From Planktothrix paucivesiculata PCC 9631 (GTDB lineage: Bacteria; Cyanobacteriota; Cyanobacteriia; Cyanobacteriales; Microcoleaceae): a stretch of DNA of 37,508 nucleotides. Shown in pieces: positions 16,045 through 23,901 of this stretch. The stretch covers positions 163,001 through 200,508 of the forward strand of contig NZ_LR735001.1 in NCBI RefSeq assembly GCF_900009265.2, in the 5' to 3' direction. The translations under genes were made by a program, and so were the position numbers. Every line of letters starts with the position of its first letter. The stretch's first letter is position 1. The notes under the pieces are model-generated. The model saw only the letters and a list, made by a program, of their open reading frames with translations, did no database searches and was not told the origin of the DNA.

Positions 16045-17422
16045 TTTGTATTTTCCAGGAAATACCATCCTAATTGTAGATGATAATCCCACCAATTTAG
16101 GGGTGATTTTTAACGTTTTAGATGAAGCCGGGCTGGAAGTTTTAGTAGCTCAAGATGGAGAAAGTGCGTTACAAAAAATAGAATATGTTATTCCTGATCT
16201 GATTTTATTAGATATTATGATGCCCGGAATTGATGGATTTGAAACTTGTTCTCGACTCAAAAATAACCCCTTAACCTCCGATATTCCGATCATTTTCATG
16301 ACAGCTTTGGGCAACACTGACCATAAAGTTAAAGGCTTAGGTTTGGGTGCTGTTGATTATATTACAAAACCCTTTCAAAAGGAAGAAGTATTAGCCCGCA
16401 TGAAAGTTCATTTAGAATTACGCAACTTAACTAAACTGTTAGCCAATAAAAATCAATTACTTGAAGAAAAAATTCACGAAAAAACCCGTTTAGAAGAAAA
16501 TTTGAAAGACTTAAATCAAGAATTAGAAACCCAAGTTGAGTCTCGAACTTCCGAACTCAAACAAGCATTAAAAAACCTACAACAAGCTCAAATTCAATTA
16601 ATTCAAAGCGAAAAAATGTCTACCTTGGGTCAATTGGTGGCGGGAGTTGCCCATGAAATTAATAATCCTGTGGCTTTTATCCACGGAAATATCGATTATA
16701 CAGAAAACTATATTCAAGATTTATTAAAAATTTTTAAACTTTATCAAGAACAAATTCCCTCACCAAATCCGGTGATTACAAATCTAGCAAAGGAAGTGGA
16801 TTTAGACTATTTACTTCAAGACTTACCCCAAGTGATTTCATCCATGAAACTTGGTGTGGAGCGGATTCGTCAAATTAGCGTATCTTTAAGGACTTTTTCC
16901 CGCACGGATAGTACATCAAAACTAGAAACTAACCTGCATGAAGGGATTGATAGTGCTTTGTTAATTTTAAAATATCGCTTAAAAGGAAATGACAAAGTTT
17001 CGCCCATAGAAGTGATTAAAAACTATGGAGATTTACCTTTAGTCCTCTGTTATCCCGGACAAATTAATCAGGTATTTACCAATATTATTGCTAATGCCAT
17101 TGATGCTTTAGAAGATGCCTATTTAAAACGGAATGTAGAAGAAATTAAAGCCAATCCTAGCCAAATTACGATTTGTACTGAAGTTGACCCTAGCCAAAAT
17201 AGCGCCATTATTCGGATTAAAGATAACGGTTTGGGAATGTCGGAGGAAATACGCGGAAAAATCTTTGATTATTTGTTTACAACTAAACCCCCTGAAAAGG
17301 GTACAGGATTAGGTTTATCTATTAGTTATCAGATTATTGTACAACAACATCAGGGTCAGTTAAGTTGTGTTTCACAAGAGGGATTAGGGACAGAATTTAT
17401 GATTAAAATTCCTTTAACTTAA
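16034..17422 (+). CDS. REC-histidine kinase, last gene of the phosphorelay operon
   Basis: The 462-residue soluble protein has an N-terminal receiver (D60 in LILLDIMMPG), a coiled coil (about 130-190), a HisKA-type segment with acceptor H207 in GVAHEINNP, and a HATPase domain with NIIANAIDAL, KDNGLGM and GTGLGLSI. The receiver is a close relative of that in the preceding gene, sharing ITKPFQKEEVLAR and GESALQK, which suggests an internal duplication. A receiver in front of a kinase domain normally makes kinase activity depend on phosphorylation by an upstream kinase, here plausibly the operon's hybrid kinase. The start is ATG with AGGA about 8 nt upstream, inside the end of the GGDEF-EAL gene. 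No DNA-binding output is present. Confidence 0.93.
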   Translation: MSNNLYFPGNTILIVDDNPTNLGVIFNVLDEAGLEVLVAQDGESALQKIEYVIPDLILLDIMMPGIDGFETCSRLKNNPLTSDIPIIFMTALGNTDHKVKGLGLGAVDYITKPFQKEEVLARMKVHLELRNLTKLLANKNQLLEEKIHEKTRLEENLKDLNQELETQVESRTSELKQALKNLQQAQIQLIQSEKMSTLGQLVAGVAHEINNPVAFIHGNIDYTENYIQDLLKIFKLYQEQIPSPNPVITNLAKEVDLDYLLQDLPQVISSMKLGVERIRQISVSLRTFSRTDSTSKLETNLHEGIDSALLILKYRLKGNDKVSPIEVIKNYGDLPLVLCYPGQINQVFTNIIANAIDALEDAYLKRNVEEIKANPSQITICTEVDPSQNSAIIRIKDNGLGMSEEIRGKIFDYLFTTKPPEKGTGLGLSISYQIIVQQHQGQLSCVSQEGLGTEFMIKIPLT

Positions 17423-17495
17423 AAGGCTAAAATTGCTTAAATTTTGGTTGAAATAGTTTGAAGTATTCGCTCAGTTATAGGTAAAAATTGCAACG

Positions 17496-17741
17496 CTAAC
17501 CTGCTAATAAATTAGTCAAACTGACATTTTCATTTTCCATTGGTGTTGTAATCTGATTAATCAATTCTGGAACTTCTGGTTGTTGAGGAGTCATTAAAAT
17601 CAAATTACCGATTTGCATTAAGATCAGCATATATCCTTCATTAACATTAAGGGAATCTTGGGCGACCTGGAGAATTGTAATTTTTCCTTCCTGTCCTATA
17701 AGAATCGGCATTTGTTGAATGTTGATATCTGTTGCTTCCAT
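17496..17741 (-). CDS. Small AbrB/MazE-like protein (antitoxin-like)
   Basis: The 81-residue protein fits the AbrB swapped-hairpin pattern. IGQEGKITI is followed by a stretch ending in a Leu-x-Val-x-x-Gly turn (SLNVNEGYMLIL) and a closing strand (GNLILMTP), as in MazE/VapB-type antitoxins and transition-state regulators. The C-terminal 30 residues are polar and could bind a partner. No PIN or MazF gene is adjacent. Instead a HEPN-motif gene lies divergently 96 bp away. A TATAAT on the minus strand sits 13 nt upstream of the ATG, so the transcript would be almost leaderless unless M11 is the real start. Function as an antitoxin is inference. Confidence 0.5.
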   Translation of the reverse strand: MEATDINIQQMPILIGQEGKITILQVAQDSLNVNEGYMLILMQIGNLILMTPQQPEVPELINQITTPMENENVSLTNLLAG

Positions 17742-17751
17742 ATTTATCTAT

Positions 17752-17788
17752 TATAATTGGGTTGATTCAACTATTTTACATCTAAAAT
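17752..17788. promoter_or_regulatory. Divergent promoter region with an 11-bp palindrome
   Basis: A minus-strand TATAAT (reading through 17750-17757) faces the AbrB-like gene. A plus-strand TTGATT (17762-17767) and TAAAAT (17783-17788, 15-bp spacing) face the HEPN gene. The palindrome GTTGATTCAAC (17761-17771) overlaps the plus -35 and lies just upstream of the minus -10, the kind of place an autoregulator would bind. Confidence 0.35.
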
Positions 17789-17837
17789 TAAAGATAGCCT
17801 GCCAACAGAGACAAAGATTGTATAAGGAGTTTACCAA

Positions 17838-18878
17838 ATGTCATCACCAGCAATCACCAATGTTATTAAAATGATGGAGTCTTTACCCATTGAATTACAA
17901 GATCGGATTGTAGAGCAGTTGCAAGAGTATATTGATAATATACAAAATCAAGTTCAAGGGAATAAATCTTTGGAAAAAAGCCAACCTCAACTGCTTATTG
18001 ATCTTCAAAACTCTCAACTTGAAAAACTTCAAGATTTCTATATTTTACGAGATAGAGATGCTGATTTTTCAAAAGGGTATAGATCATTGATAACATATGC
18101 ACTTCCAACTTCTACACTTTGTTATCATAAACTAAATCCCAAAGGTCACGAACCTTTTGAATATCTTGACTTTGCAAAATCAGATCTTGAACTAAATAAT
18201 AGCAGAGGCGCAAGTAACTCTTTAGGTAATGCTAAACGTGCTATTCATTTGACAATTGAAAAAATTTTAGAAATCTTTGGGTTAAATGAAGCTTATGTTT
18301 CCAAAGCTGAAACAAATTTTCCAAACAAACTCAAAATTATTAAAAAGTTAGAAATATTCCCGACAAACATCATATCTCTTTTAAACAAGAAAAGAAATGA
18401 TGTAGAACATAAGTATATAGCAGTTAATCGTGATGAAGTTGAAAATTATATAGAAGTAGCAGAATTTTTGCTACTTGCATCCTCTCCATTCCTCCATAGT
18501 GCAGTTATCGGGGCAAAAGTCGGTCTTGAGAATGATAACTTGTGTTATGAATGGAAACTTGAGCCAGAAAGTTCTGAGCTATTACAATATGTAGTTAAAC
18601 CTAATAAATATATTGATACCGATATCGGATCAATATATTATATTTCGCAAGATCAGCCGAAAAAATTAGTTAAAAAAATTAAAATCTCAAAAGCTAATGA
18701 GTCTGAGTGGTTGCCAGCCATAAGCCTTTTCACGTATTTAACTAAGAGATCTACTATCAAAAATTTTTCTAATAATAATGTATATGGTTACACAATTTCA
18801 AAGTATGACCGAGGATTTGTTGTTGATAATTGTTTCCAAGAGGATGGAGAAGAAGACAATAAAGTAACTTCCGAGTAG
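17838..18878 (+). CDS. HEPN-motif protein with antitoxin-like N-terminus
   Basis: No family name is assigned to this 346-residue protein. Residues 1-35 (starting MSSPAITNVI, then SLPIELQDRIVEQLQEYI) resemble short stand-alone cyanobacterial antitoxin-like proteins, from memory. Residues 105-215 are helical. They contain NAKRAIHLTIEKILEIFGL and then KKRNDVEHKY, in which R186-x4-H191 fits the RNase motif R-x(4-6)-H of HEPN domains. The remaining 130 residues are a mixed beta-rich region with no recognised motif. HEPN RNases are common in toxin-antitoxin, abortive-infection and CRISPR systems. A clear SD (AAGGAG, 8-9 nt before ATG) supports this start. Base use is AT-rich relative to pgk next door. 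It shares a terminator with pgk. Confidence 0.6.
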   Translation: MSSPAITNVIKMMESLPIELQDRIVEQLQEYIDNIQNQVQGNKSLEKSQPQLLIDLQNSQLEKLQDFYILRDRDADFSKGYRSLITYALPTSTLCYHKLNPKGHEPFEYLDFAKSDLELNNSRGASNSLGNAKRAIHLTIEKILEIFGLNEAYVSKAETNFPNKLKIIKKLEIFPTNIISLLNKKRNDVEHKYIAVNRDEVENYIEVAEFLLLASSPFLHSAVIGAKVGLENDNLCYEWKLEPESSELLQYVVKPNKYIDTDIGSIYYISQDQPKKLVKKIKISKANESEWLPAISLFTYLTKRSTIKNFSNNNVYGYTISKYDRGFVVDNCFQEDGEEDNKVTSE

Positions 18879-19010
18879 ATACTTCTAATATTAAGAGTTT
18901 TTGACTTGAGAATCAAGCTTTTAACCTATTAATATAAAGATGCTGTTATTGTTCAAATACTGTTAAATTGAGCGATCGCAACCTTCACACTACCTAAAGC
19001 AATGATTGCA

Positions 19011-19054
19011 AAAAATAGTAGGGGAATGACAACTCCATATCCCCTACTATTTTT
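19011..19054. terminator. Bidirectional intrinsic terminator
   Basis: AAAAATAGTAGGGG (19011-19024) pairs perfectly with CCCCTACTATTTTT (19041-19054), a 14-bp stem with a 16-nt loop. It is followed by T-runs in both directions. It ends pgk (minus) and the HEPN gene (plus). Confidence 0.9.
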
Positions 19055-19071
19055 AGTAAATCACGCTAAAA

Positions 19072-20271
19072 TTACGCATCATTTAACGCTGCAATTCCGG
19101 GTAATTCTTTCCCTTCTAACAATTCCAAACTAGCACCGCCCCCGGTGGAAATATGGCTCATTTGTTCGCCTAAATTCAACTGTTCCACCGCAGCAACGGA
19201 GTCACCACCACCGATAATGGTGATCGTACCTGTTTTGGTTAAATCTGCTAAAGTTAAAGCGATCGCTTTTGTTCCAGCGGCAAATTTCTCGAACTCAAAA
19301 ACCCCCATGGGGCCATTCCAAATCACCGTTTTACAATCGCCTAACGCTTCTTGGAAGACTTTAATCGAATCAGGGCCAATATCTAACCCCATCCAACCAT
19401 CGGGAATATCATTAATGCTAACGGTTTTTGCTTCCGCATCAGGAGCAAATTTATCAGCAACAATTACATCAGTAGGTAATAAGAATGCCACGCCTTTTTC
19501 TTTAGCTTTTGCTTCCAATGCCCGGGCTAATTCCAGTTTATCTTCTTCTACTAAAGAATTACCCACATTCAAACCGCGAGCTTTATAGAAGGTGAAAATC
19601 ATCCCACCGCCCAACAGCAATTTATCGCATTTATCTAAAAGAGCTTCAATTACACCAATTTTAGAAGACACTTTAGAACCACCCACAATAGCAGCTAAAG
19701 GCCGTTTAGGTTCTTCAATTGCTCCTTGTAAAAACTTGAGTTCTTTTTCAATTAAATAACCTGCCACAGAAGGCAAATAATGGGTAACTCCTTCGGTTGA
19801 AGCATGGGCGCGGTGGGCCGTTCCAAAAGCATCATTAACGTATAAATCGGCAACGGAAGCTAATTTTTTAGCAAATTCAGGATCATTATCTTCTTCTTCG
19901 GCATAGAAACGGACGTTTTCTAATAATGCCACATCGCCATTTTGCAGTTCGGCAACCCCTTGGACGACTTCATCCCCAATACAGTCGTCAAATTTCTTAA
20001 CGGGTTTACCTAACAATTCCGATAACCGGGCAGCGACGGGAGTTAAGCGCATGGACTCGTTAACTTGACCTTTGGGACGACCAAAGTGGCTAGTTAAAAT
20101 AACTTTAGCGCCTTTGGACGTTAAATCTTGGATCGTCGGCAGAGCCGCACGAATCCGTGTATCATCGGTAATTGAACCGTTATCTAGGGGAACATTAAAA
20201 TCAACGCGGACTAATACCCGTTTCCCAGATAAATCTGATGCGGATAAATCTGCTACAGTTTTTTTTGACAC
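19072..20271 (-). CDS. pgk: Phosphoglycerate kinase
   Basis: This enzyme interconverts 1,3-bisphosphoglycerate and 3-phosphoglycerate with ATP/ADP, and serves glycolysis and the Calvin cycle. The 399-residue length is typical. Hallmarks are [13 protein letters not shown] at the N-terminus, [19 protein letters not shown], the hinge [17 protein letters not shown], and the nucleotide-binding [12 protein letters not shown] and [13 protein letters not shown] near the C-terminus. The start codon is GTG (20269-20271 on the minus strand). A strong AGGAGG lies 8 nt upstream and the next residues (SKKTVADLS) fit cyanobacterial homologues, so GTG is well supported. It is transcribed divergently from the universal stress gene. 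Confidence 0.98.
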   Translation of the reverse strand: MSKKTVADLSASDLSGKRVLVRVDFNVPLDNGSITDDTRIRAALPTIQDLTSKGAKVILTSHFGRPKGQVNESMRLTPVAARLSELLGKPVKKFDDCIGDEVVQGVAELQNGDVALLENVRFYAEEEDNDPEFAKKLASVADLYVNDAFGTAHRAHASTEGVTHYLPSVAGYLIEKELKFLQGAIEEPKRPLAAIVGGSKVSSKIGVIEALLDKCDKLLLGGGMIFTFYKARGLNVGNSLVEEDKLELARALEAKAKEKGVAFLLPTDVIVADKFAPDAEAKTVSINDIPDGWMGLDIGPDSIKVFQEALGDCKTVIWNGPMGVFEFEKFAAGTKAIALTLADLTKTGTITIIGGGDSVAAVEQLNLGEQMSHISTGGGASLELLEGKELPGIAALNDA

Positions 20272-20436
20272 AGGATAATCCTCCTAGGATATGTTGTTGT
20301 CTAAATCAGATTAAATTTAGGTGGCATGGGTGAGGTTTTGGACGGTTTAATCCTGTCTATCAACCCAATCCGGTTTCCCACCTAATCGTTCACAGTAAAC
20401 ATTCTACCTAAGTCCGCGTCTTGGAGATGCGCGATT

Positions 20437-20853
20437 ATGTTTAAAACCATTTTATTTGCTGTTGACCAAAGCCGTGAAGCCCACGAAGCGGCGGTAATTG
20501 TGACCAACCTGGTCAAAACCTTTGGGTCTAGTCTCCATGTTTTGGCAGTTGTAGAGCCGAATGCCGAGGTAGCCGAACCTCAACCCCATCCTGAACAAAT
20601 GACGTCCCCCGAAGCGGTGGCGGACTTACTAAAACAGGCTCAAACCCTGTTTTCTAAGGAGGGTATTGAGGCTCAAATCCTAGAAAAAGAGGGAAAACCC
20701 GCTTTTACGATTTGTGATGTTGCTGATGAAATCAATGCGGATTTAATTGTCATGGGGAGTCGAGGCATCGGTTTAACAGAAGAAGGAGCCGCCGATAGCG
20801 TCACCAACCGTGTGATTAATTTGTCTCCCTGTCCCGTCCTGATTGTTCCTTAA
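20437..20853 (+). CDS. Universal stress protein (UspA family)
   Basis: The 138-residue single Usp domain starts with the typical MFKTILFAVDQSREAHEA strand-helix and ends PCPVLIVP. The nucleotide-binding signature is close to G-x2-G-x9-G(S/T): GSRGIG is present but the last glycine is Asp (ADSVTN), so ATP binding may be altered. Members help bacteria survive starvation, redox or light stress, generally by binding ATP or AMP. The ATG follows TTGGAG by about 11 nt. It is divergent from pgk. A C-rich repeat tract lies between it and rbgA, so co-transcription with rbgA is uncertain. Confidence 0.92.
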   Translation: MFKTILFAVDQSREAHEAAVIVTNLVKTFGSSLHVLAVVEPNAEVAEPQPHPEQMTSPEAVADLLKQAQTLFSKEGIEAQILEKEGKPAFTICDVADEINADLIVMGSRGIGLTEEGAADSVTNRVINLSPCPVLIVP

Positions 20854-20925
20854 GCGAGGACGCTCGTACTGCTTACTCCCCCTGGTACCTGTAAGAGAGT
20901 CCCAAAGGACTCACTACGGTGAGAC

Positions 20926-21004
20926 GCTCCCCCTGCCTCCCCTGCCTCCCCCGCTCCCCCTGCTCCCCCTGCCTCTGCCCTGCCCCCTACCTCCCCTGCT
21001 CCCT
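20926..21004. repeat. C/T-rich heptamer-like low-complexity tract
   Basis: About 80 nt of CTCCCCCTGC/CTCCCCTGC units end 6 nt before the rbgA start codon. It belongs to the same repeat family as 1-40. It leaves no purine-rich SD for rbgA, whose translation may depend on other features. A 76-codon proline-rich frame through the tract is an artefact of composition. Confidence 0.75.
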
Positions 21005-21009
21005 AACCT

Positions 21010-21843
21010 ATGTCTATCCAATGGTATCCCGGTCATATTGCTAAAGCGGAACGCACCCTTCAGGAACAACTGAAACGGGTGGACGTGATTTTGGAGGTGC
21101 GAGATGCTCGTATTCCTCTAACAACCCATCATCCGAATGTTCCGCAGTGGGTGGGAAGTAAAATGAAAGTGCTGGTGATTAACCGTATGGATATGATTCC
21201 CTCCCATATTCAAAAACAGTGGGAGGAGTGGTTTGAGGAACAGGGGGAAACGGCCTATTTTACGAATTCTAGGTTGGGAAATGGCGTGGATGCTGTGGCA
21301 AAAGCTGCCCAAGCTGCCGGGTCACAAATCAATGAAAAACGGGCCGGACGGGGGATGTTGCCCCGTCCTGTGCGGGCGGCGGTAATTGGGTTTCCGAATG
21401 TGGGAAAATCCGCCTTAATTAATCGGTTATTGAATCGAAGAATTGTGGATAGTGCTAGACGGGCCGGGGTGACTCGTCATTTGAAATGGGTGAGAATTTC
21501 CGAGAGTCTGGAATTATTAGATGCTCCTGGGGTAATTCCGACCAAAATCAGAAAAGAGGAAGATGCGTTAAAGTTGGCAATTTGTGAAGATATTGGGGAA
21601 GCCTCCTATGAAAATCAACAAGTTGCTGAAGTATTAATCGAGTTGTTACAAGATTTTAATTTACAACACTTATTAGTTTCAAGGTATCAATTAGAATTTA
21701 CGGCCCTGAGTGGCGATGTCTATTTACAGGAATTGGCCGACTATCGAAACAAAGGGGATATCGAACGCACCGCCCGTCAAATGTTGAATGATTTTCGTAA
21801 GGGATTATTGGGAAATATTGCCTTAGAATTACCGCCAAATTAA
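21010..21843 (+). CDS. ylqF: Ribosome biogenesis GTPase RbgA/YlqF
   Basis: The 277-residue circularly permuted GTPase acts in late assembly of the 50S ribosomal subunit. The order of motifs is permuted: G4 appears first as INRMD (NKxD-type with Arg), followed by G1 GFPNVGKSALINRLL near residue 125 and G3 DAPGVIP near 175. The N-terminal IQWYPGHIAKAER is diagnostic of YlqF. A C-terminal helical domain follows (ARQMLNDFRKGLLGNIALE). The start ATG is preceded by a C-rich repeat, not an SD. It stands between the universal stress gene and ndhD1 and is followed by a hairpin that includes its stop codon. Confidence 0.95.
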   Translation: MSIQWYPGHIAKAERTLQEQLKRVDVILEVRDARIPLTTHHPNVPQWVGSKMKVLVINRMDMIPSHIQKQWEEWFEEQGETAYFTNSRLGNGVDAVAKAAQAAGSQINEKRAGRGMLPRPVRAAVIGFPNVGKSALINRLLNRRIVDSARRAGVTRHLKWVRISESLELLDAPGVIPTKIRKEEDALKLAICEDIGEASYENQQVAEVLIELLQDFNLQHLLVSRYQLEFTALSGDVYLQELADYRNKGDIERTARQMLNDFRKGLLGNIALELPPN

Positions 21844-21875
21844 CTTGAGTTTGGTTAGTTCTGAACTCAAGTTAA
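21840..21875 (+). terminator. Hairpin at the end of ylqF
   Basis: TTAACTTGAGTT (21840-21851) and AACTCAAGTTAA (21864-21875) make a perfect 12-bp stem with a 12-nt loop. The TAA stop codon sits inside the left arm. No T-run follows, so it may stabilise the mRNA end rather than terminate. Confidence 0.5.
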
Positions 21876-22038
21876 TGAAGCCCTGCGGGTAGTCAAGCGG
21901 GAATAGACAGAGGGCAACGGCTTGAAAAAAAACCATACACTATAATGAATAATTGTCTACGGTAAAATTTTATATACAAATCGTTACAAAGTTTAGTACA
22001 ATACGATTATTCACAGATAAGTATTTGTTCTTACTGTC

Positions 22039-23727
22039 ATGATGGCGGATCAATTTCCCTGGCTGACCACGATAGTCCTGCTCCCACTCGTAGCTTCGGT
22101 GCTCATTCCTGTACTGCCGGATAACAACGGCAAACAGTTGCGCTGGTATGCCCTTGGTGTAGGCATCGCGGACTTATTATTAATGTGCTATGTCTTCTTG
22201 AAGTATTACGATGCGAGCAGTGCAACTTTTCAAATCGTGGAAAAGTTTCCCTGGGCGCCTCAATTGGGTTTGAACTGGGCCGTTTCTGTAGACGGGATTT
22301 CCCTTCCCCTGGTACTTCTGGCAGGACTTGTCACAACCCTGTCTATTTTTGCAGCTTGGCAGGTAGACCAAAAACCTCGTCTGTTCTACTTCCTGATGTT
22401 GGTGCTGTATTCGGCCCAAATCGGGGTATTTGTGGCTCAAGACTTACTGCTGTTATTTATTGTCTGGGAACTGGAATTAATTCCGGTGTACCTATTAATT
22501 TCCATCTGGGGCGGGCCAAAACGCCGTTACGCCGCGACTAAATTTTTATTGTATACGGCCGCTGCTTCTTTATTTATCCTGGTGGCTGCCCTAGCAATGG
22601 CCTTCTATGGCGGTGGCCCCTTAACTTTCGATATGGTGGAACTGGGTCTCAAGGATTATCCTCTGGGCCTAGAACTATTGATGTATGCGGGATTTTTGAT
22701 TGCCTTTGGCTTAAAACTGGCCGTTTTCCCCCTACATACTTGGCTCCCCGATGCTCACGGTGAAGCATCTGCCCCGGTTTCGATGATTTTGGCTGGGGTG
22801 CTGTTAAAGATGGGGGGATATGGTCTGATTCGGGTAAATATGGGGATGCTACCCGATGCCCATATCTACTTTGCCCCGATTCTGGCTATTTTAGGGGTGG
22901 TTAATATTGTGTATGGCGGATTAAATTCCTTTGGCCAATCCAATATGAAACGCCGCCTCGCCTATTCCTCCGTGTCTCACATGGGATTTGTGTTGCTCGG
23001 AATTGCCTCCTTTACCGATATTGGGGTGAGTGGAGCATTGTTACAAATGATCTCTCACGGTCTGATTTCGGCGGTGCTGTTCTTCCTGGCTGGTGTGACC
23101 TATGACCGCACCCATACCCTGATCTTGGATGAAATGGGTTATATCGGCAAGGTAATGCCCCGAGTGTTTACTCTATTTACCGCCGGAGCGATGGCATCCA
23201 TGGCCCTACCGGGGATGAGTGGTTTTGCTAGTGAGGTATTAGTGTTTATTGGCATCACCACTAGCGATATCTATAGCTCGAACTTCCGGGTGGTCTTGGT
23301 GGCTTTGGCGGGTGTGGGATTAGTGCTGACCCCGATTTATTTGCTGTCGATGCTCCGTCAGTTGTTCTATGCAACGGGTGAAGCTCCGGCTTGTATGTTG
23401 GGTGATGGGACTGCATCCAGTTCTGATGACCAAGAAGCATTTTGTTTCGGAACCAGTTGTGTACTCCCCTCAGAAGCGACTTTTAGTGATGCTCGACCCC
23501 GGGAGGTCTTCATTGCGGCGAGTTTCCTGGTGCTGATTGTGGGAATTGGGTTATATCCTAAAATGGTTACGAAGGTTTATGATGTCACCACTGTGGCTCT
23601 AAATACTGAAATTCGGGAGTCCTATGTTCAGGTGGCTTCATCGAATCCTAATTTGTATGCGAAGGGATTTATGGCGCCTCGGATTGCTAAACCGGAGGTG
23701 GCCTCGGTTTCGGGGATGTTGAAATAA
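22039..23727 (+). CDS. ndhD: NAD(P)H-quinone oxidoreductase chain 4 (NdhD1 type)
   Basis: This is a proton-pumping membrane subunit of the photosynthetic NDH-1 complex, serving respiration and cyclic electron flow from ferredoxin to plastoquinone. The 562 residues form about 14 membrane helices. Family hallmarks include [17 protein letters not shown] with its essential Glu, [18 protein letters not shown], and [19 protein letters not shown] hydrophilic loop near residues 450-485 carries CFGTSC and DARPREVF, which I associate with cyanobacterial NdhD1 rather than the CO2-uptake NdhD3/D4 forms. Translation starts at the first of two ATG codons (MMADQF), and the second is equally plausible. An isolated TATAAT at 21941-21946 may be part of its promoter. 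Confidence 0.95.
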   Translation: MMADQFPWLTTIVLLPLVASVLIPVLPDNNGKQLRWYALGVGIADLLLMCYVFLKYYDASSATFQIVEKFPWAPQLGLNWAVSVDGISLPLVLLAGLVTTLSIFAAWQVDQKPRLFYFLMLVLYSAQIGVFVAQDLLLLFIVWELELIPVYLLISIWGGPKRRYAATKFLLYTAAASLFILVAALAMAFYGGGPLTFDMVELGLKDYPLGLELLMYAGFLIAFGLKLAVFPLHTWLPDAHGEASAPVSMILAGVLLKMGGYGLIRVNMGMLPDAHIYFAPILAILGVVNIVYGGLNSFGQSNMKRRLAYSSVSHMGFVLLGIASFTDIGVSGALLQMISHGLISAVLFFLAGVTYDRTHTLILDEMGYIGKVMPRVFTLFTAGAMASMALPGMSGFASEVLVFIGITTSDIYSSNFRVVLVALAGVGLVLTPIYLLSMLRQLFYATGEAPACMLGDGTASSSDDQEAFCFGTSCVLPSEATFSDARPREVFIAASFLVLIVGIGLYPKMVTKVYDVTTVALNTEIRESYVQVASSNPNLYAKGFMAPRIAKPEVASVSGMLK

Positions 23728-23746
23728 CAGTAATTTCAATTTAATT

Positions 23747-23790
23747 AAAATAGCGATCGCTTTTATTGAAAAAGGCGATCGCTTATTTTA
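23747..23790 (+). terminator. Terminator-like hairpin built from two HIP1 sites
   Basis: HIP1 octamers at 23753-23760 and 23775-23782 pair as GCGATCGC with GCGATCGC, extended by AAAATA and TTATTTTA arms with one bulge. The right arm is T-rich, so the element would work as an intrinsic terminator for ndhD. Confidence 0.6.
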
Positions 23791-23901
23791 TAGTAAGGGT
23801 TGGGCAGAATTTAACTCCAAAGACAGAAAGAAGTTGTCAAGGGTAAACTGCTGATTGCTATAGAATGTTTCAATATTTAATTTAGGGAGTAGGAAAATCA
23901 A

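Noticed and set aside
17496-17741. VapB antitoxin with a PIN toxin partner
   Set aside because: No PIN-domain gene overlaps or adjoins it. The kinase operon ends on one side and the HEPN-motif gene lies on the other.
20843-21073. 76-codon frame rich in Pro and Leu across the C-rich tract
   Set aside because: The frame follows the heptamer composition, overlaps the real rbgA start and has no SD, so it is a composition artefact.
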